Origin: Nectonema munidae
Lineage: Eukaryota; Nematomorpha; Nectonematoida; Nectonematidae
Direction of reading: 5' to 3'
Length of the DNA: 64,000 nucleotides
NCBI GenBank assembly: GCA_030549495.1
Contig: JAUIRK010000780.1
Coordinates: 1 to 64,000 of the forward strand
The position numbers and the translations under genes were made by a program. The notes under the pieces were generated by a model that was not told the origin of the DNA, made no database searches, and was given only the letters and a program-made list of their open reading frames with translations. This document shows positions 23,402 to 33,700 of this stretch, piece by piece (the first letter of the stretch is position 1; each line of letters opens with the position of its first letter).

Positions 23402-23878
23402 TCATTTTTTGCCAGTGAAGCCGAAGGAAGCGTGCGAGTAGCCGGGAAAGCCAGGCGAGCCCAAATAAAACGTCTCCTCGCTCAGTCCACTCGGACCACT
23501 CGGTCCAGGAATGCCGAACGGCATGCCATATGCGCCAATCCCTCTTCCCAGGTAGCCATCAAAAATGGGAATCGATTCATAGTCCAAATCACCTCCAGCT
23601 CCAAGGCTGAAAGCCAAAACTCCCGTACTCAGAGCTGCTGTATTCAATCCTACTCCTCCCCCGGCAACACCACCAACTGCTACAGCTCCACCTCCTCCAG
23701 CTGCTGTCACAGAAGAACTTCCTCCCGCTGCTGTCACAGAAGAACTTCCTCCAGAACTTCCCGTTTCCTTTTGGACTGGAGCTCGTAACTGCTTTGTCTT
23801 TATATCTCCCTTAACACTCCTTGACCAAATGCTTGAGACGCTGATGAAAAGAAAGATGAGATGGAGAGTGAGGATCAT
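23402..23878 (-). CDS. Short glycine-rich secreted protein
   Basis: Family not recognised. From the Met at 23876-23878 it is a 158-residue protein opening with a classic signal peptide (MILTLHLIFLFISVSS, cleavage probably near SVSS or SVKG). Then comes a linker, a duplicated SSSVTAAGG block, a Gly/Ala/Val-rich stretch, and a Gly-Pro-Phe-Tyr-rich end (GIPGPSGPSG, SPGFPGYS) finishing FTGKK. This looks like a small structural or extracellular-matrix/cuticle-type protein, but no catalytic or cysteine framework is present. An in-frame Met lies 19 codons upstream (23935), but the TATAAG box at 23941-23948 places transcription start near 23915, below that codon, so the internal Met is preferred. Convergent with CCZ1 with 26 bp between stop codons. 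Composition is GC-richer than its surroundings. Confidence 0.7.
   Translation of the reverse strand: MILTLHLIFLFISVSSIWSRSVKGDIKTKQLRAPVQKETGSSGGSSSVTAAGGSSSVTAAGGGGAVAVGGVAGGGVGLNTAALSTGVLAFSLGAGGDLDYESIPIFDGYLGRGIGAYGMPFGIPGPSGPSGLSEETFYLGSPGFPGYSHASFGFTGKK
23464..23469 (+). terminator. Poly(A) signal AATAAA for CCZ1
   Basis: Canonical hexamer 89 bp beyond the CCZ1 stop codon, inside the coding region of the convergent minus-strand gene. Confidence 0.5.
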
Positions 23879-23940
23879 AACTCTATTTTTCTTCTTGATG
23901 AGATGTTGCACACTTTGGCAGGAAGTCTTCCTCATTTCAG

Positions 23941-23948
23941 CTTATATA
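23941..23948 (-). promoter_or_regulatory. TATA box of the secreted-protein gene
   Basis: TATATAAG on the minus strand, 63 bp before the chosen ATG. A start about 30 bp downstream would give a 5' UTR of roughly 35-40 bases and would exclude the upstream in-frame Met at 23935. Confidence 0.6.
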
Positions 23949-25280
23949 CTAGTGCCTCAGCCTTGAAATTTCTTAACACAACGATCCTTTTTGCTCTCTC
24001 TCTCTCTCTCTACATTCAAAGTAAATGTGTTGGTGATTTCCTCTTAAATCGTTTTAAATAAGCAAATATTCGCGTTAATTCAAGATTAACACATCCTGGA
24101 ATTCAAATGTACCTATCAAACACTAGGTCAGCGTAATTCATGCTTTTTCGTATCTAAATGTCAGCCAATCACCATTTGGTTGGAAATTTTTCTCTAGTTG
24201 ATTATAATAAAGGCTGTAGAGAAAACCTCTAAATGACGCTAATTTGGTTAAGTGTATGTTACCTCTACTTTCTGAAATGATGACCATGCCCATGAAAAGA
24301 GTACTTTTAGAACATTGGATTTCATTTCATCTTTTTCAAGAGATGCGACGAATCACAATTACTTACACTGGCCTAAACAGGCCTTTCTTAAGCAGGCTAA
24401 CAATACAAGGCATACCATTTTGAACGGTGCAGTTCCTTTTGATTCATTTTTTAATAAACGTCTCATTCTCTATCATAACTTATTTTGTATCAAGCTAGTA
24501 AAATCTGTAGTTGCTTGCTAACTATTAAATAAAATGAAAAGGCTTTCAAATTTGTTTTATAATTTTGTGATTTAATAGATTTAATGAATTTGCTTTTTTA
24601 GTTGTCGCTTTGGCATCCAAAGGTAGAATATTCTTCCATAACTCGACACATTATTGGATGATCATCTCTGAACACTCGATCAAGACCTTAGGTTTTCGTT
24701 CACCACAAGCGTCATCTGCTTAGTTATTGCTTTAGAGTAAATTTTAAATGTTTAAAGAAAGAAAGAAAATGTACATTTGATGAAGATGCACAAAAAGATT
24801 TCAACTTTGTCAAACTTGATGAGCCGTTTTAATGAGGGTACTATTGTGTTCTATTTAACTCTAATATTTATTCCTCTGTCATCATGCAAGAAAAAGCGAC
24901 ATTAATCATCACCTTTGATTAAAGCTCATTAAAACACCTTTGTTCTTTTTCACTCTTAATTTTCTCTATATTTTTTTTAATTACTGAAAATGCGAATCCT
25001 GTTAAACGAAGGGTGACCACCAACCTTTTATAGAGTACGCAAGAAAATAATGATGATGCGTTAAATTTTTTATTCTAGCTCAATTTTAAATCATAAAATG
25101 ATGATAAATAAATTATTTTGGAAAAAATTTTTTATTTTTATCTTTCAAAAAACGAACTATCTTTTATTATTTATTACACAAATTGGCCGAAAAGTTTTTT
25201 TTCTCGGTATTCAAAGATCTCAAAAAAAAAAAAGAGCATCTTTTTTAAAGAATCGAGGAGCCATTTTGGAGTAAACAATA
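23949..25280. other. Intergenic DNA upstream of the secreted-protein gene
   Basis: Contains a short (TC)n run at about 23995-24010 and otherwise AT-rich sequence without recognisable genes. Frames near 24315-24520 and 25118-25429 have no domain similarity I can see. Confidence 0.5.
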
Positions 25281-25290
25281 CGCTACCTTT

Positions 25291-25302
25291 GGCGCATGCG
25301 CC
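25291..25302. promoter_or_regulatory. Palindromic NRF1-like site
   Basis: GGCGCATGCGCC is a perfect palindrome containing the GCGCATGCGC core bound by NRF1-family factors in animal promoters. It stands out in an AT-rich setting, but no gene start is evident beside it, so a function is unproven. Confidence 0.35.
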
Positions 25303-25359
25303 AAGATACATACATGCATGGCATGGTACAAAAGTAAACCTTCATTCATATTTTAGGGG

Positions 25360-25495
25360 TCTGGTCGCGATTCGCACCAAATCACTTATACTCACTTGTT
25401 TTAATCATGTTTTGATTAATTATGGTTGATTTTTGGTTTGTTAGTTTGGCTTGGTAATGGAAATGAGGCAAGTTGGTTGGTGCGAGTTGACTGTA
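25360..25495. mobile_element. Possible short inverted-repeat element
   Basis: CGCGATTCGCACCAAATCACTT near 25368 is the approximate reverse complement of AAGTTGGTTGGTGCGAGTTG near 25470, with about 80 bp between. No clean target duplication was seen, so a MITE is only a suggestion. Confidence 0.4.
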
Positions 25496-25657
25496 TAGTG
25501 TATGCCCATATTTTATAGGTAATCCTTTCTTCAAAAGGGCTTCCTTTAATCCTCTTCAATTCCTATTATATTCACTATGTGTTTTAATACTTCTAATTAA
25601 TTGATTGCATATCTTGAGATTAGCATTCAAACTCTTTATTGCTAATTTTGAAATGAG

Positions 25658-25797
25658 AAGGTAAAGGTGCCGTAGGGTTTTTTCATCCAGAATGCAGAAT
25701 TGCGCCGTTTGTATCGAACTAAGAAGAAAGTAGGCTTGATGCGGGATCGAACCCAAGACCTTCTTGAGTTATCTAACCACCCTTATTTACGCCCCCT
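25658..25797 (-). mobile_element. tRNA-derived SINE (family S), copy 1
   Basis: On the minus strand the copy has a box B-like GGGTTCGATCCC (25743-25754) preceded by a damaged box A-like region (GGTTAGATAA), then CGCATCAAGCCTACTTTCTTC and a body ending in the reverse complement of AAGGTAAAGGT. It matches 47680-47832 and 63432-63576 throughout. Confidence 0.82.
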
Positions 25798-26849
25798 AAA
25801 TAATAACAAAATAACAGTCAAGTTATTTAAATTGTTTTAATTTTTTTATTATCTTTTCCCTATATTTTTATCATTAAAACATTTATTTTTAAAATTAGAA
25901 TAACTTCGAACATTTATATTATTGAATAATTTTGGTATATATTTATTATTATATAATAATAATTAGAATGATTCTTTTTAGAGTATACTTCCTGGAAATA
26001 TTATCTTTAGCTTTGAATCCTCTAATAAGTTACTTTTTTTCGATCTAATGATTTAAAAGATTACTTTTTCGTTAATTAATGCACAGAAGTGAAAAAAAAA
26101 TTTCCGCAGAATCACAAAAATCTTCTTTTATCATGAATGAAAATAGAAATCTTTTTGATCATTTACAGAAAATTGTATTTTTCAAGCGATTAATTTATCA
26201 TCTATCTACTACACATAATGTCGCCTTTTTAACGAGTGATATGTAATATGGCAAGGCATTGATACATTCACAAAAGAAATCAAACTCTAACATTCATGTT
26301 TCAATAAGTGAAATTGTAACTGTCATTCAAAAGATTGAATAGAAGCATTTGGGACAAAAGATCTTTAAATCCGTTACAATTCACAGGTATACAATGCTTT
26401 AGAGTTTAACCTCCTTTTATCTACCCCCACATATGGGTTTTGTGGCAAAATTTTGAATGTTTGCTCTATAATACCATAGACTATAGATTCTTTTCCATTT
26501 TTTATTTAAATGTTTACTTTTTTTGGTAAAATTTTGGTCATAACTAATATATCCACTTGTTCTTTTTAAAGCTTGAGTTGTTAATTCATGTTTCCGAAAA
26601 CATTGTGCTTTGATCTTTTGATATATCTTTTCAATAGTGTCGTGTATTGTTTTGCAAGGAGACAAATCCTCATTTCTTTTGCAGTGTTTCTCCTTTTTGG
26701 ATGTGCAGTTTTTGAAGAGCTGATAAGTTATGAATTTTCTTCAAAAGTTGTGTATATATAATGGAAAGCGCTCATCACAAATTTATTTGTTTTCAATCAT
26801 TTTCCTTCGCGCAGAAATCATGCATATCTATCAACTGCTAAAACGCATG
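25798..26849. other. Gene-poor AT-rich DNA
   Basis: A minus-strand frame at 26417-26665 (82 codons, basic) has no family resemblance I recognise. Nothing else is visible. Confidence 0.45.
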
Positions 26850-27112
26850 TAGAGATGTATCGGATATCCGCAAAAATTTTTCATTCTCTTAACATCCTCA
26901 TCCGTGGATCATTTAAGTTTCAACATCCTCAATAACATTCGCAATTTTCAAGCATATACATTGACATCTCTCTAAATTTTTAAGAAGTATTTTGCTTAGA
27001 ATAGCTATTATGATATCAAAAAAATTTTTTTCTCACATCTTCATCCGCTAGGATGTCAACTTTGATATCTGCATCCGCGGATACAAAAAATTTCGCATCC
27101 GATGCATCTTTA
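26850..27112. mobile_element. hAT-type MITE (family H), copy 2
   Basis: Starts TAGAGATGTATCGGATATCC and ends CATCCGATGCATCTTTA. It shares the CATCCTCATCCG, GATCATTTAAGTTTCAACATC and AGAATAGCTATTATGAT internal words with the copy at 18234. Flanking 8-9 bp (AACGCATG / AACGTAATG) are similar but not identical, suggesting an older insertion. Confidence 0.88.
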
Positions 27113-27249
27113 ACGTAATGTCGTGTTTTACTCGATCAGAAAAGCTTCAAGTATTATTTTGTTGTGCATTTGGCTGTATTAATTATGTATTCTAATGTGT
27201 TACCAACTCTCCGTCTTGTAAAAATCATTTGATTTCTTTCATCATTAAA

Positions 27250-27501
27250 GTTGCCATATGTCCCTGTTTTAGCTTCGCTTAACAACGGAATCTTGGATGA
27301 TTAAGAAGAATCCCGGTTTTTATTCAATAATCGTATATGTCAAAAAAAGAGATAGGAAAAATTTGGCTTCAAATGTGATTCTGTATCCCCTTTTTTAGTA
27401 TAAAACTCATCTTTTACTTTCAAAGTATTTTTTTCATAGCAATTATTTTTGTAAGAAATAATTATCTTTCTGTCCCCGTGATAGTTTAAACATATGGTAA
27501 C
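27250..27501. mobile_element. MITE, GTTGCCATATG family (M), copy 1
   Basis: Terminal inverted repeat GTTGCCATATG / CATATGGTAAC. The body has GTCCCTGTTTTAGCTTCGCT, TTAACAACGGAATC and TTTCAAAGTATTTTT and resembles 29191-29430 and 42573-42866. Non-coding; the termini suggest a hAT-like or other cut-and-paste source, superfamily not settled. Confidence 0.75.
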
Positions 27502-28866
27502 CCATTTCCTTAAGAAGTCAATGCTATCGAACAGTCTATTGGCGCCTAATGTATAATCGAAGAATTCATAATAAAAAAACGTCGATATCACTGAACAACA
27601 AAAAATTTTTAGTGGAGATGTGTAAAGTTTTATTTAGTGATTTAGACTAATTTGGGTACGCTGATTTCAAAAATCATAACCGTTTTACTGTATCACGTCA
27701 GGATTTTCAGTAACAGAAATATTCCCATTGCCTAGACAACAATAATAATAAATGGGATTCGTGCAAGGATATACTTTTGAGTTTTCTAAATTTAATGACA
27801 AAAAATAATTTTTTTTAAATAATGAAATTTAAATTTATAACAATAATTTTTATACATTTCTTCCGAAAAAATAAAATAAGTTTAAAAGTAATGCCCTTCA
27901 AAAAGCTCCATATCGTTAGATAAAGAGAGGTGATAAATGTTAGGAAAATTCAGGAAAAAAATGATTTTCTTTTGTTGTGACAACAATGATATGAATGTAA
28001 TATGTGCGCCGTTACTGATAAAGTAATCAATTTCTCTATACTCTTAAAAAAATCAATTAAAGTTAACAATTTTCAATAAATGAGAAACTACTTTTTTAGT
28101 TAATTAGCAAAAATTACTAACTTAAAAGTTTATAATACTTTTTACCATATGTACAAAAATTTGTATTGCTAAGTTATTTGAAGTTTGTAAATGACAATTG
28201 TTATATTCAACGCTGTTTTAGTTTGCCGCAATACCAATAAAAATAATTTTACGAGAATAAAATGATATTTTATATAAATTTTAGCTCATAATGTTCCTTC
28301 GTCTAAAATAATGGCTTCAAAACGGAATTTTTCATTACGTCTTATTAACTCAGATATATGTAACTGATAGATTTATTTTATTCAATCAATATATTGAAAA
28401 GTATATATGGTCAACATCTTATGTGTATAGATATAAGCTTGCTTTTTTTTTTGTTTTTTTTAAATATATTAAATACGATAAAATGGCCTTCATTGCATAC
28501 CATAAAAAAGTTTCATTTTTGTAATTTTCTGAAATGATTTGAAGTTGAAATTAAAAAAAAACTAAATATGAAAATATATGCACGAAATCGAAATGCTATT
28601 TCCTTAAATTTTACGGCACATATGGTTGGTTATTTTTACTACGCCTTACAAAAACTCAATAAAAATAACTTAATTTGAAATCTGCGCTTCCAAAAATGTC
28701 TCTCTGAACTGGAATAAAATTGTCAAGATCTAGTAAGCGTAAACAGAAAAGCATTCATGTTTCATAAGTAAGCTATAGATTCTATCTTTACTTTATTTTA
28801 CATTCAGTATATTTTAAGCGCACTTCTTGTTACACTCTTCTTTCTTTGACTGATGTCAGGGAATAA
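27502..28866. other. Gene-poor AT-rich DNA
   Basis: No gene, RNA or repeat recognised. Confidence 0.5.
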
Positions 28867-29068
28867 TATATACCATTTTTACTTCTTAATTTGTCTTTTT
28901 TAAGTCCTAAATCGTGTTTTTTCAATTTTATTTTGTGATTTAGGAAGAGCGTTTAGAATTTAAAAAAAGACACTTTAGAACTTAAAAGTGACAATTTACA
29001 ATTTAAAAAAGACAAATTAAAATTGAAAAAAGACTATTTAGATTTGAGAAAGTACAAAAATGGTATAT
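28867..29068. mobile_element. Short inverted-repeat element, GTCTTTTTT family (G), copy 1
   Basis: Terminal inverted repeat TATACCATTTTT at both ends. Arms are built of repeated words (GTCTTTTTTAAGTC, GTCAATTTTATTTTG-like on the left; AAAAAAGACA on the right), so it can fold on itself. Matching copies lie at 52848-53055 and, more diverged, 53071-53335. Confidence 0.75.
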
Positions 29069-29190
29069 TAATATTATATAATCTTATTTGATCCCAACGC
29101 CATCTTTAAATGGCGTTAACGCGATGATTTGATTTTCAGGTATTTTATGTTAAATCATAGTGGGCTTTTTATAGGATCGAATGGATTAAA

Positions 29191-29430
29191 GCGTGCTCCC
29201 ATTTCCGGCGTTGTCCCGGTTTTATCTTCGATTAATAATGGAATCCCGGGAACCCACTCTTTTCCTTTCATTAATCTTATATAGGAGCTATAAAAATTTA
29301 TCTCTAAATTTGATTGATTATTATTATTATCTTTATTTTTTTTTTTATAAAAAAAAATCCTCTTTTATTTTAAAAGTATTTTCCCATAGAACTTATTTTT
29401 ATAAGGAATTAAAACTCTTTAAAAATATAA
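29191..29430. mobile_element. MITE, GTTGCCATATG family (M), copy 2
   Basis: Body words TTGTCCCGGTTTTA, TTAATAATGGAATC, AAATCCTCTTTTATTTTAAAAGTATTTT align with the copies at 27250 and 42573; the termini are decayed. Confidence 0.6.
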
Positions 29431-30157
29431 AAATTCAAAATGTGTTAATTGATATCTCTTCAAATTGCTTTTTACATAAAATAGACACTTTTTATTTTAT
29501 GTAACTTTCGCCTGCTATAGTCAATAAAGATTTTATCTCTCATTTTCACATTCTCCTGTTACGTGCAATTAAAAATTTATTATTTGCCAATTAAAAATTG
29601 ATTGACTTTGCATGAACTTTTATTTCGTAATCATTGAAAATTGATAGCTTTATTTTCAAGGCATCTCAGTGAAGTACTGCACTCCTCCGATTTTATTCGT
29701 AACATGAACGATTTATGCACCCTTCAATGACTTTTGTATAGAACTTGTAGGCGTGCCATTTACTTCTTTCATCTGGCGAAAACATTTAGTCCACCTTATG
29801 AGTCCCAATTTCTTGGCCAAATCCTTCATAAGTCCACTTGTTCGTATGTGGAGACAGGATTTTTAAGTCAGAGTGGGTGGAATCGGAGATTTTAATGCGT
29901 TAGGATGCGGATTCAGAGTCCGTATTTAATAAAATTCAGCAGTCCAAGTTTGAGTCAAATTTTTTTTAAATGAAAAAAATGGTTATTTTTTTGTTAGCAT
30001 ATTGTGTGCCGCTTCTTTAGTACACGTTGAATGTGAAGAGTTGGCCTTAGATTAAAAAAAATTTTAATTAATAAAGAAATTAAATGAATTCAATGTTATC
30101 ATCACACACCCTTAAAAATAGGGAAGTTAATTTACAAAAAGATAATAGTTCTAATCG
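29431..30157. other. Intergenic DNA
   Basis: Slightly GC-richer between 29660 and 30000, but no coding match recognised. Confidence 0.4.
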
Positions 30158-30440
30158 ATGAAAAAGATAATAGTGATTAATCATTTTTTATTTAACATTG
30201 ACGAGAATGTATTGCCTGGTTACTCAAAGAGAATTTCCAGATCACATTCCCTGAAATTTAAACCTAATTCTTATCAAAGTAACTATTATAGACAACACTA
30301 TTTAACACAAAAAGCATATGATCACTGGAATGGTTTGCCAAATGAAGTTGTCGATTCCTTGAATGAATGTAAATATCTTTGAAAGGAAGCTTGATGCCTT
30401 TTGGAAAGATAAAAGATATCTCATTATTTAATTGATTTGT
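30158..30440 (+). pseudogene. LINE 3'-end fragment (CR1/L2/Rex-like)
   Basis: Translates as SRSHSLKFKPNSYQSNYYRQ, QKAYDHWNGLPNEVVDSL and, after a frame shift, ERKLDAFWKD. This is the conserved C-terminal signature of many CR1/L2-group ORF2 proteins (HSLKL, WNSLPxxVV, FKxxLDxFW). Everything upstream of the last ~90 codons is missing. Confidence 0.8.
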
Positions 30441-30492
30441 ATTATATTTGATGCAATAATTCACATATAAGCGGTTAGTCTCCTTACATTGC

Positions 30493-30754
30493 TTAACCCA
30501 TTTACGGCCAATGTTCCTATTTTGGAACATAAGTAATTTCATCTTCGTCTGCTTTTTTCAATGATTTAAATATAAATCGTCTGCGTTTTTTTAGATATCG
30601 TCTGCTTTCCTTGGCCTTACCCCATTTAAAACCAAGCAAAGCAGACGATATCTGAAAAAACGCAGACGATTTATATTCAAAGTCACTGAAAAAAGCAGAT
30701 GAAGATGAAATTACTTGTGTTCCAAAATAGGAACATTGGTGGTAAATGAGTTAA
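30493..30754. mobile_element. TTAA foldback MITE (family T), 262 bp
   Basis: Flanked by TTAA at 30493-30496 and 30751-30754. Long arms (left about 30497-30608, right about 30643-30750) are close reverse complements, with words CCAATGTTCCTATTTTGGAA, TCGTCTGC, AAATCGTCTGCG and GATATCGTCTGC. The TCGTCTGC/GCAGACGA motif is repeated several times and recurs in the TTAA elements at 39122, 53350 and 53486. A second TTAA lies 9 bp outside on the right, so the true edge is slightly uncertain. Confidence 0.85.
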
Positions 30755-33700
30755 ATGGGTTAATACACTTATGGTAATCTGAGTCGGAATCGCATCCGAA
30801 AATTTTATCCGCACCTTACGATACCTCACTACCTATCCTAAGTTAAGAGTGCGCTAACTTTAATTTAAGCCGTACCCACCTTTCTTTATAAATAACTGAA
30901 TATGACTTCTTCTAACTATTATGGGGTAATGCGAAATTTGCTTGATTTTTTACCAACGGAAATATTAGTGTGCTGGCACTATAAAAAAACGCCCGCCCGT
31001 GCGGGTTTTCTCACTCCTGATTTAAAACAATAGAATTTTTTCGCTTAGCCATTTTGTGACAGGGAATATTCACAATGGCACATTTTCCACTTCGTTTTTT
31101 CGTAGAGCACCCTTTTTTTTAATAATACACGAAGCTAAATAATTTTTGTAATTATTAAAAAAAGCAAGATAATAACCACATATGGCATCTATATCTCCAC
31201 ACATCTATCTATTCCCACTGGATGTTAAGAATCTTGAGAAAGACCGCAAAGGTCGAAATATTGATTCTTTCTATCATTTGTAAAGTCGAGTTAATAAAAT
31301 GTTTTTCAACTATTTTTAAAATTTCTTTATAAATAATTTTATATATTAAATATTTTTGCAAAAAAGTTCCAAAAGAAATTTCTGCCTTAAAATATCAAAA
31401 AGACGAAGACTTCTTAAATGCTATTATATTCGCAAAATTTTGGTCCTTCTTTCTCCAAAAAGTTTCAATGTTAAATGATGATAAATTTGTCTAGTTCTTG
31501 TTGGAAAAAGGAAAGAATAATTCTATTTTATTGTTCCATATAACTCACTCTACCAATAACCAGGTAGAATTCTTTTTGAATTAGATAGAGAATAGCACAT
31601 TTTACACGGAGAAAAAAACAGGTCCACTCACTATCCAAATTAGTAATGGCTCTTGTCCAGAAATTTCACTAATGAATTTAGGATTTAGCCAGTTGAAAAG
31701 TGTCGACAAAATTAGCAAAAATTTAAGCCGAAATTATAAATTATATTTTTGCAAAATAAAATTTTTTAAATACTATTTCTAAATAAATCTGTTGTCATTT
31801 TTAATTTTTCCCATACATAAGTGGAACTACCTCTCAGTCAACTTAACTTTTATCAATTTGGTAAAGAATTTTTTTGTACTTACTATAAATCAAATTTGAA
31901 AATGAAACTAAATAATAAAATTAATAAAAAAATTGTATTTTTTATTTTATAAAACACACTTATCGATTTGATTAAAAGGACTTTTTTCTAAAATCAATTT
32001 TTTTATGATTTGTTCTAAGGACATATCTTTAAGAAGCAACACGGAAAGGATATCGTGTTATTTCAAAGGATAAACCTTCTTTTTAACGCCAATGTGTACA
32101 TTTCTATTTGTATACCTTAAAAATAAGGCCTAGCGTGTCCCTTATTGATTCACATCCTTTAACTAAAAATGTCCCTTTTGATGTATTATTTGTTCATATC
32201 TGTGAAAATTGCCAAATGCATAGCCGTAACTATAGCAAAGTTAGTAAAGTCATCGTTAACTAATCCAAAGATTTATCTCAAAGTGATAGATAAAATTTTC
32301 AATTTTTTCACATTTCTTTCATTTTAGATAAATTAAATGATTTTCTTTTATTTATTTTGATGTTTTCAGATGAATTAGCGCTTTATACTTTCAAGCATGA
32401 ATGCGTTAAAAAGGCATCTGAGAAATAGGATTTCAAACGATCGCTTTCAACCTGTTTCTCTGTTCATGTTTCTGAATTATAAATAAACAAAAGTTAACTT
32501 TACTTCTAGACAAATGTTTAACACCTATTCCTCCACATTTGCAATTTGAATTAAAATGAAATTAAAACTACAGATTAAAGAAAACAGACTAAAACGAAGT
32601 AAAGAAATGATGCCAATACAAAGTAAGAACGGAATAGGTTGACGTGAAAATGGAGAATCTTAATTAAGGAAAACATGGTGGATCTTCAAAACATATGACG
32701 CCTCATTTCTATATAAATTTAAGCAAGAGCTTTCGAATGCATTATAGGAATATTGTGGATTGTGATCGATCACTTTCAGTTTCACAAAATTTTAAGTTTC
32801 AGAAAATTGAATTGGATCTCGGCAAATACTCTTTTAAGAAATACCCTAAAAGCTATATATGTAAAAAGCCCCCTCCTCCCCTTTCCAAAAAAAAAGCCTT
32901 AATATGGACCTCGCTAAATCTATATATTGGAAAAAATTTCTCTATATCAACCAATATATTTTGATTACACCATCCTCTATATCTACCACCTTAAAAAGCT
33001 AATAACAAATAACATCAATTTGCGAGCAATCTGAATTTTTAGGAAAACTATGGAAAGTATGCGAATTGTTTGACATTATAAAAAATTAGCTCTTTAGTTG
33101 CTATAGGTGATATCACTTTTGTTGCGAGTTTTTTTCCTCCAAAATTAAATTCGCCAAAAGCATTTAAAAAGTATAAGTTTTGAGTTTCTACCTCTCCCCA
33201 TCAAATCTGAAAAAAACCCCAATTTTTAAATATAATAGAAACAGATGTGTTCTTTGACTTTAATTTTCAGTTTGTTAAAATTTATTCTACCTTTCACCCT
33301 TTAAAATCTTACTATTGTAAATTCAGCAATATCTTTTCATCTCAGCAATCTCACACTTTGCAAACCCAGAAAAAAGTTTCATCTTCAAAGGAGAACTGCT
33401 AAAATTAGCCTCGTAAGAGTCCATAAGCGACTTTAGTTCTTCTCTTTATGTTTTGGTAGAAATGGGTGCTTGAGGTATTGCTGCCATGACCTTATATTGG
33501 AGCAGTTGTGACAGAAATCATTAAAATTTGTCAAAAGCTAAAATATAATTGCTGCCTTTCAAACGAAGTTAATTCAAGGTATAAATTTGAAATGCATAAA
33601 ATATTCACACATTTTAACTTAGCTTTAGTTGATAATAGACCCAGGATTTTGTCAAAGAGCTAAATAAAACATGTTAACATTTAATATACGTAGCATACTG

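Noticed and set aside
23432-23788. 118-codon plus-strand frame after CCZ1
   Set aside because: Antisense shadow of the glycine-rich secreted protein.
26417-26665. 82-codon basic minus-strand frame
   Set aside because: No recognisable family, promoter or splice context; could not be supported as a gene.
30158-30382. Small host protein
   Set aside because: HSLKFKP and HWNGLPNEVV identify it as the C-terminal end of a LINE ORF2.
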